Assembly (NCBI GenBank): GCA_019245455.1
Contig: JAFARM010000088.1
Span: forward strand, 1 to 8,553
DNA length: 8,553 nt
Reading direction: 5' to 3'
Source of the DNA: Sphingomonadaceae bacterium
GTDB lineage: Bacteria > Pseudomonadota > Alphaproteobacteria > Sphingomonadales > Sphingomonadaceae
In this document: in pieces, positions 6,707 to 8,553 of the stretch
How the letters are laid out: each line of letters starts with the position of its first letter
How positions within the stretch are numbered: position 1 is the first letter of the stretch
The notes under the pieces: generated by a model
The model's database searches: none
What the model saw: only the letters and a program-made list of their open reading frames with translations
What the model was told of the DNA's origin: nothing
Position numbers and translations under genes: made by a program

Positions 6707-6919
6707 GACTCGCGCGAAGGCGGCCGGCGGGCCGGGCGATCCTCCCGCCCGAACCCGTCCGACGACGCGGCTTCGCCGCGGCGCGCCTTCGCTGACGTGC
6801 AGACGGCGGCAGCGACGTCGCCGTTTCTACCATCCGTTCTGGCGCGTCGCGGCGGAGCCGCGCCGTCGGACGGGTTCGGCGGGATCGCCCCGCCCCGCCC
6901 GGCCGGGCTGGCGCGAGTC
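6707..6919. repeat. 213-bp palindromic intergenic element
   Basis: The element starts GACTCGCGC (6707-6715) and ends with its exact reverse complement GCGCGAGTC (6911-6919). Arms 6751-6787 and 6841-6877 are reverse complements over 37 bp with 3 mismatches, and each arm contains its own small hairpin (GCGGC/GCCGC). The outer parts, 6716-6750 and 6878-6910, also align as inverted repeats with a few substitutions and small gaps, sharing for example CGATCC/GGATCG. The central 53 bp (6788-6840) holds the palindrome GCGACGTCGC (6811-6820). Reading frames through it on both strands give low-complexity Arg/Pro/Ala-rich peptides, so it is not a gene. It lies between the convergent ends of the adhesin and purB, the usual place for dispersed palindromic repeats. 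Whether it occurs elsewhere in the genome cannot be seen here. Confidence 0.75.
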
Positions 6920-6932
6920 CGTGCGCTGCTGC

Positions 6933-6949
6933 GCGCGCCTTCGGCGTGC
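6933..6949 (-). terminator. Possible small hairpin after purB
   Basis: On the minus strand, 7 nt after the purB stop codon, GCACGCC-GAA-GGCGCGC can form a 7-position stem with one A-C mismatch. No U-run follows. It is weak, and the neighbouring palindromic element may do the terminating. Confidence 0.25.
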
Positions 6950-6956
6950 TCGCTGC

Positions 6957-8267
<1,311 letters not shown>

Positions 8268-8409
8268 CGGCGGGGCCTCTCGCGGGCAGGGCCGCGGCAT
8301 GGTGAAGCGGAGGCCGGTAGCACGGGGTGAGCCGAGCCGGCAATGCGGCGGCGCGATGCAACGATCGGCGCTGCGGCCCGTTGATGCCGCCTGACGAAGG
8401 AAGACAAGT
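8268..8409. promoter_or_regulatory. Divergent intergenic region between purB and the secreted-protein gene
   Basis: These 142 GC-rich bases must carry promoters for two genes pointing away from each other. I could not pick out -35/-10 boxes, an operator or a riboswitch-like fold. Visible elements are the purB ribosome binding site (minus strand, 8276-8280) and AAGGA at 8397-8401 for the plus-strand gene. Confidence 0.4.
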
Positions 8410-8553
8410 ATGTTCAAGCACTTGCTTTTGGTCGCAGGCGTCGCGGCGGGACCAGCGCTGGCGCAGACCGTGGCCCCCGGTGCCGTCGGCAGCGCGACGG
8501 TACCGTATGCGCCGGCCGGCTCGGCGACCGTCGCGGGCGCGCGCCCCGGCACG
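8410..8553 (+). CDS. Secreted or periplasmic protein of unknown function, N-terminal part
   Basis: The frame is open from ATG at 8410 to the window edge (48 codons), with AAGGA 8 nt before the start. The first 18 residues are a clear signal peptide: MFKH, then LLLVAGVAAGP, ending ALA with cleavage before Gln19. No lipobox cysteine is present, so it is not a lipoprotein. The visible mature part (QTVAPGAVGSATVPYAPAG and onwards) is rich in Ala, Gly, Pro, Thr and Val and shows no motif that I recognise. It is divergent from purB. That it is a real exported protein is well supported; its function cannot be judged from this fragment. Confidence 0.7.
   Translation, partial: MFKHLLLVAGVAAGPALAQTVAPGAVGSATVPYAPAGSATVAGARPGT

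Noticed and set aside
4661..6833. Two further long minus-strand open frames (4661-6022 and 5097-6833)
   Set aside because: They mirror the repeated adhesin modules, one as repetitive Val/Ala/Pro text and the other as Arg-rich text. They overlap each other and have no family resemblance. The second also runs across the hairpin and part of the palindromic element.
8268..8552. N-terminal extension of PurB to the right window edge
   Set aside because: The frame is open, but the extra residues are unlike PurB. The ATG at 8267 has a good ribosome binding site and gives the normal enzyme N-terminus, and the extension would run antisense through the signal-peptide gene at 8410.

Overview
This is a very GC-rich chromosomal window with no frameshifts in its clear genes. 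It most likely comes from an alphaproteobacterium of the sphingomonad type. That placement is inferred from a CobS-type AAA+ ATPase preceded by a J-domain protein, a bacterial BolA, a B. subtilis-type PurB, and the style of the large adhesin. No rRNA or species-level marker is present.

Layout. Positions 1-961 (minus strand) hold a two-gene unit: a J-domain/zinc-binding protein followed, with a 1-nt stop/start overlap, by the N-terminal part of cobS, which runs off the left edge. Facing away from it on the plus strand are bolA (1027-1293) and tRNA-Thr(UGU) (1327-1402). A 193-bp gap with an AT-rich patch leads into the dominant feature, a 1684-residue trimeric autotransporter adhesin (1596-6650). 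This has a signal peptide, a small cysteine-bearing N-terminal region, a YadA-type head, a long mosaic stalk, a second small head and a YadA-type membrane anchor. A 306-bp convergent gap (6651-6956) contains a strong hairpin and a 213-bp palindromic element with long inverted-repeat arms. Then comes purB on the minus strand (6957-8267). A divergent gap separates it from the first 48 codons of a secreted protein (8410 to the right edge).

How the parts relate. The flanking genes are housekeeping: the J-domain/CobS chaperone and ATPase pair, BolA in iron-sulfur and redox physiology, a tRNA, and purine synthesis. The adhesin is an accessory surface protein set between them. Its stalk has many copies of three module types and tracts of (I/V)xxNTxx heptads, the longest being eleven heptads coded by a 21-bp tandem repeat. 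It should therefore be able to change length by in-frame recombination. The points most worth a second look are the palindromic element, the heptad array, the N-terminal cysteine region, a CtrA-like site upstream of the adhesin, and a hairpin whose outer stem uses the 5' end of the tRNA. I saw no CRISPR array, transposase, phage gene or obvious defence system.
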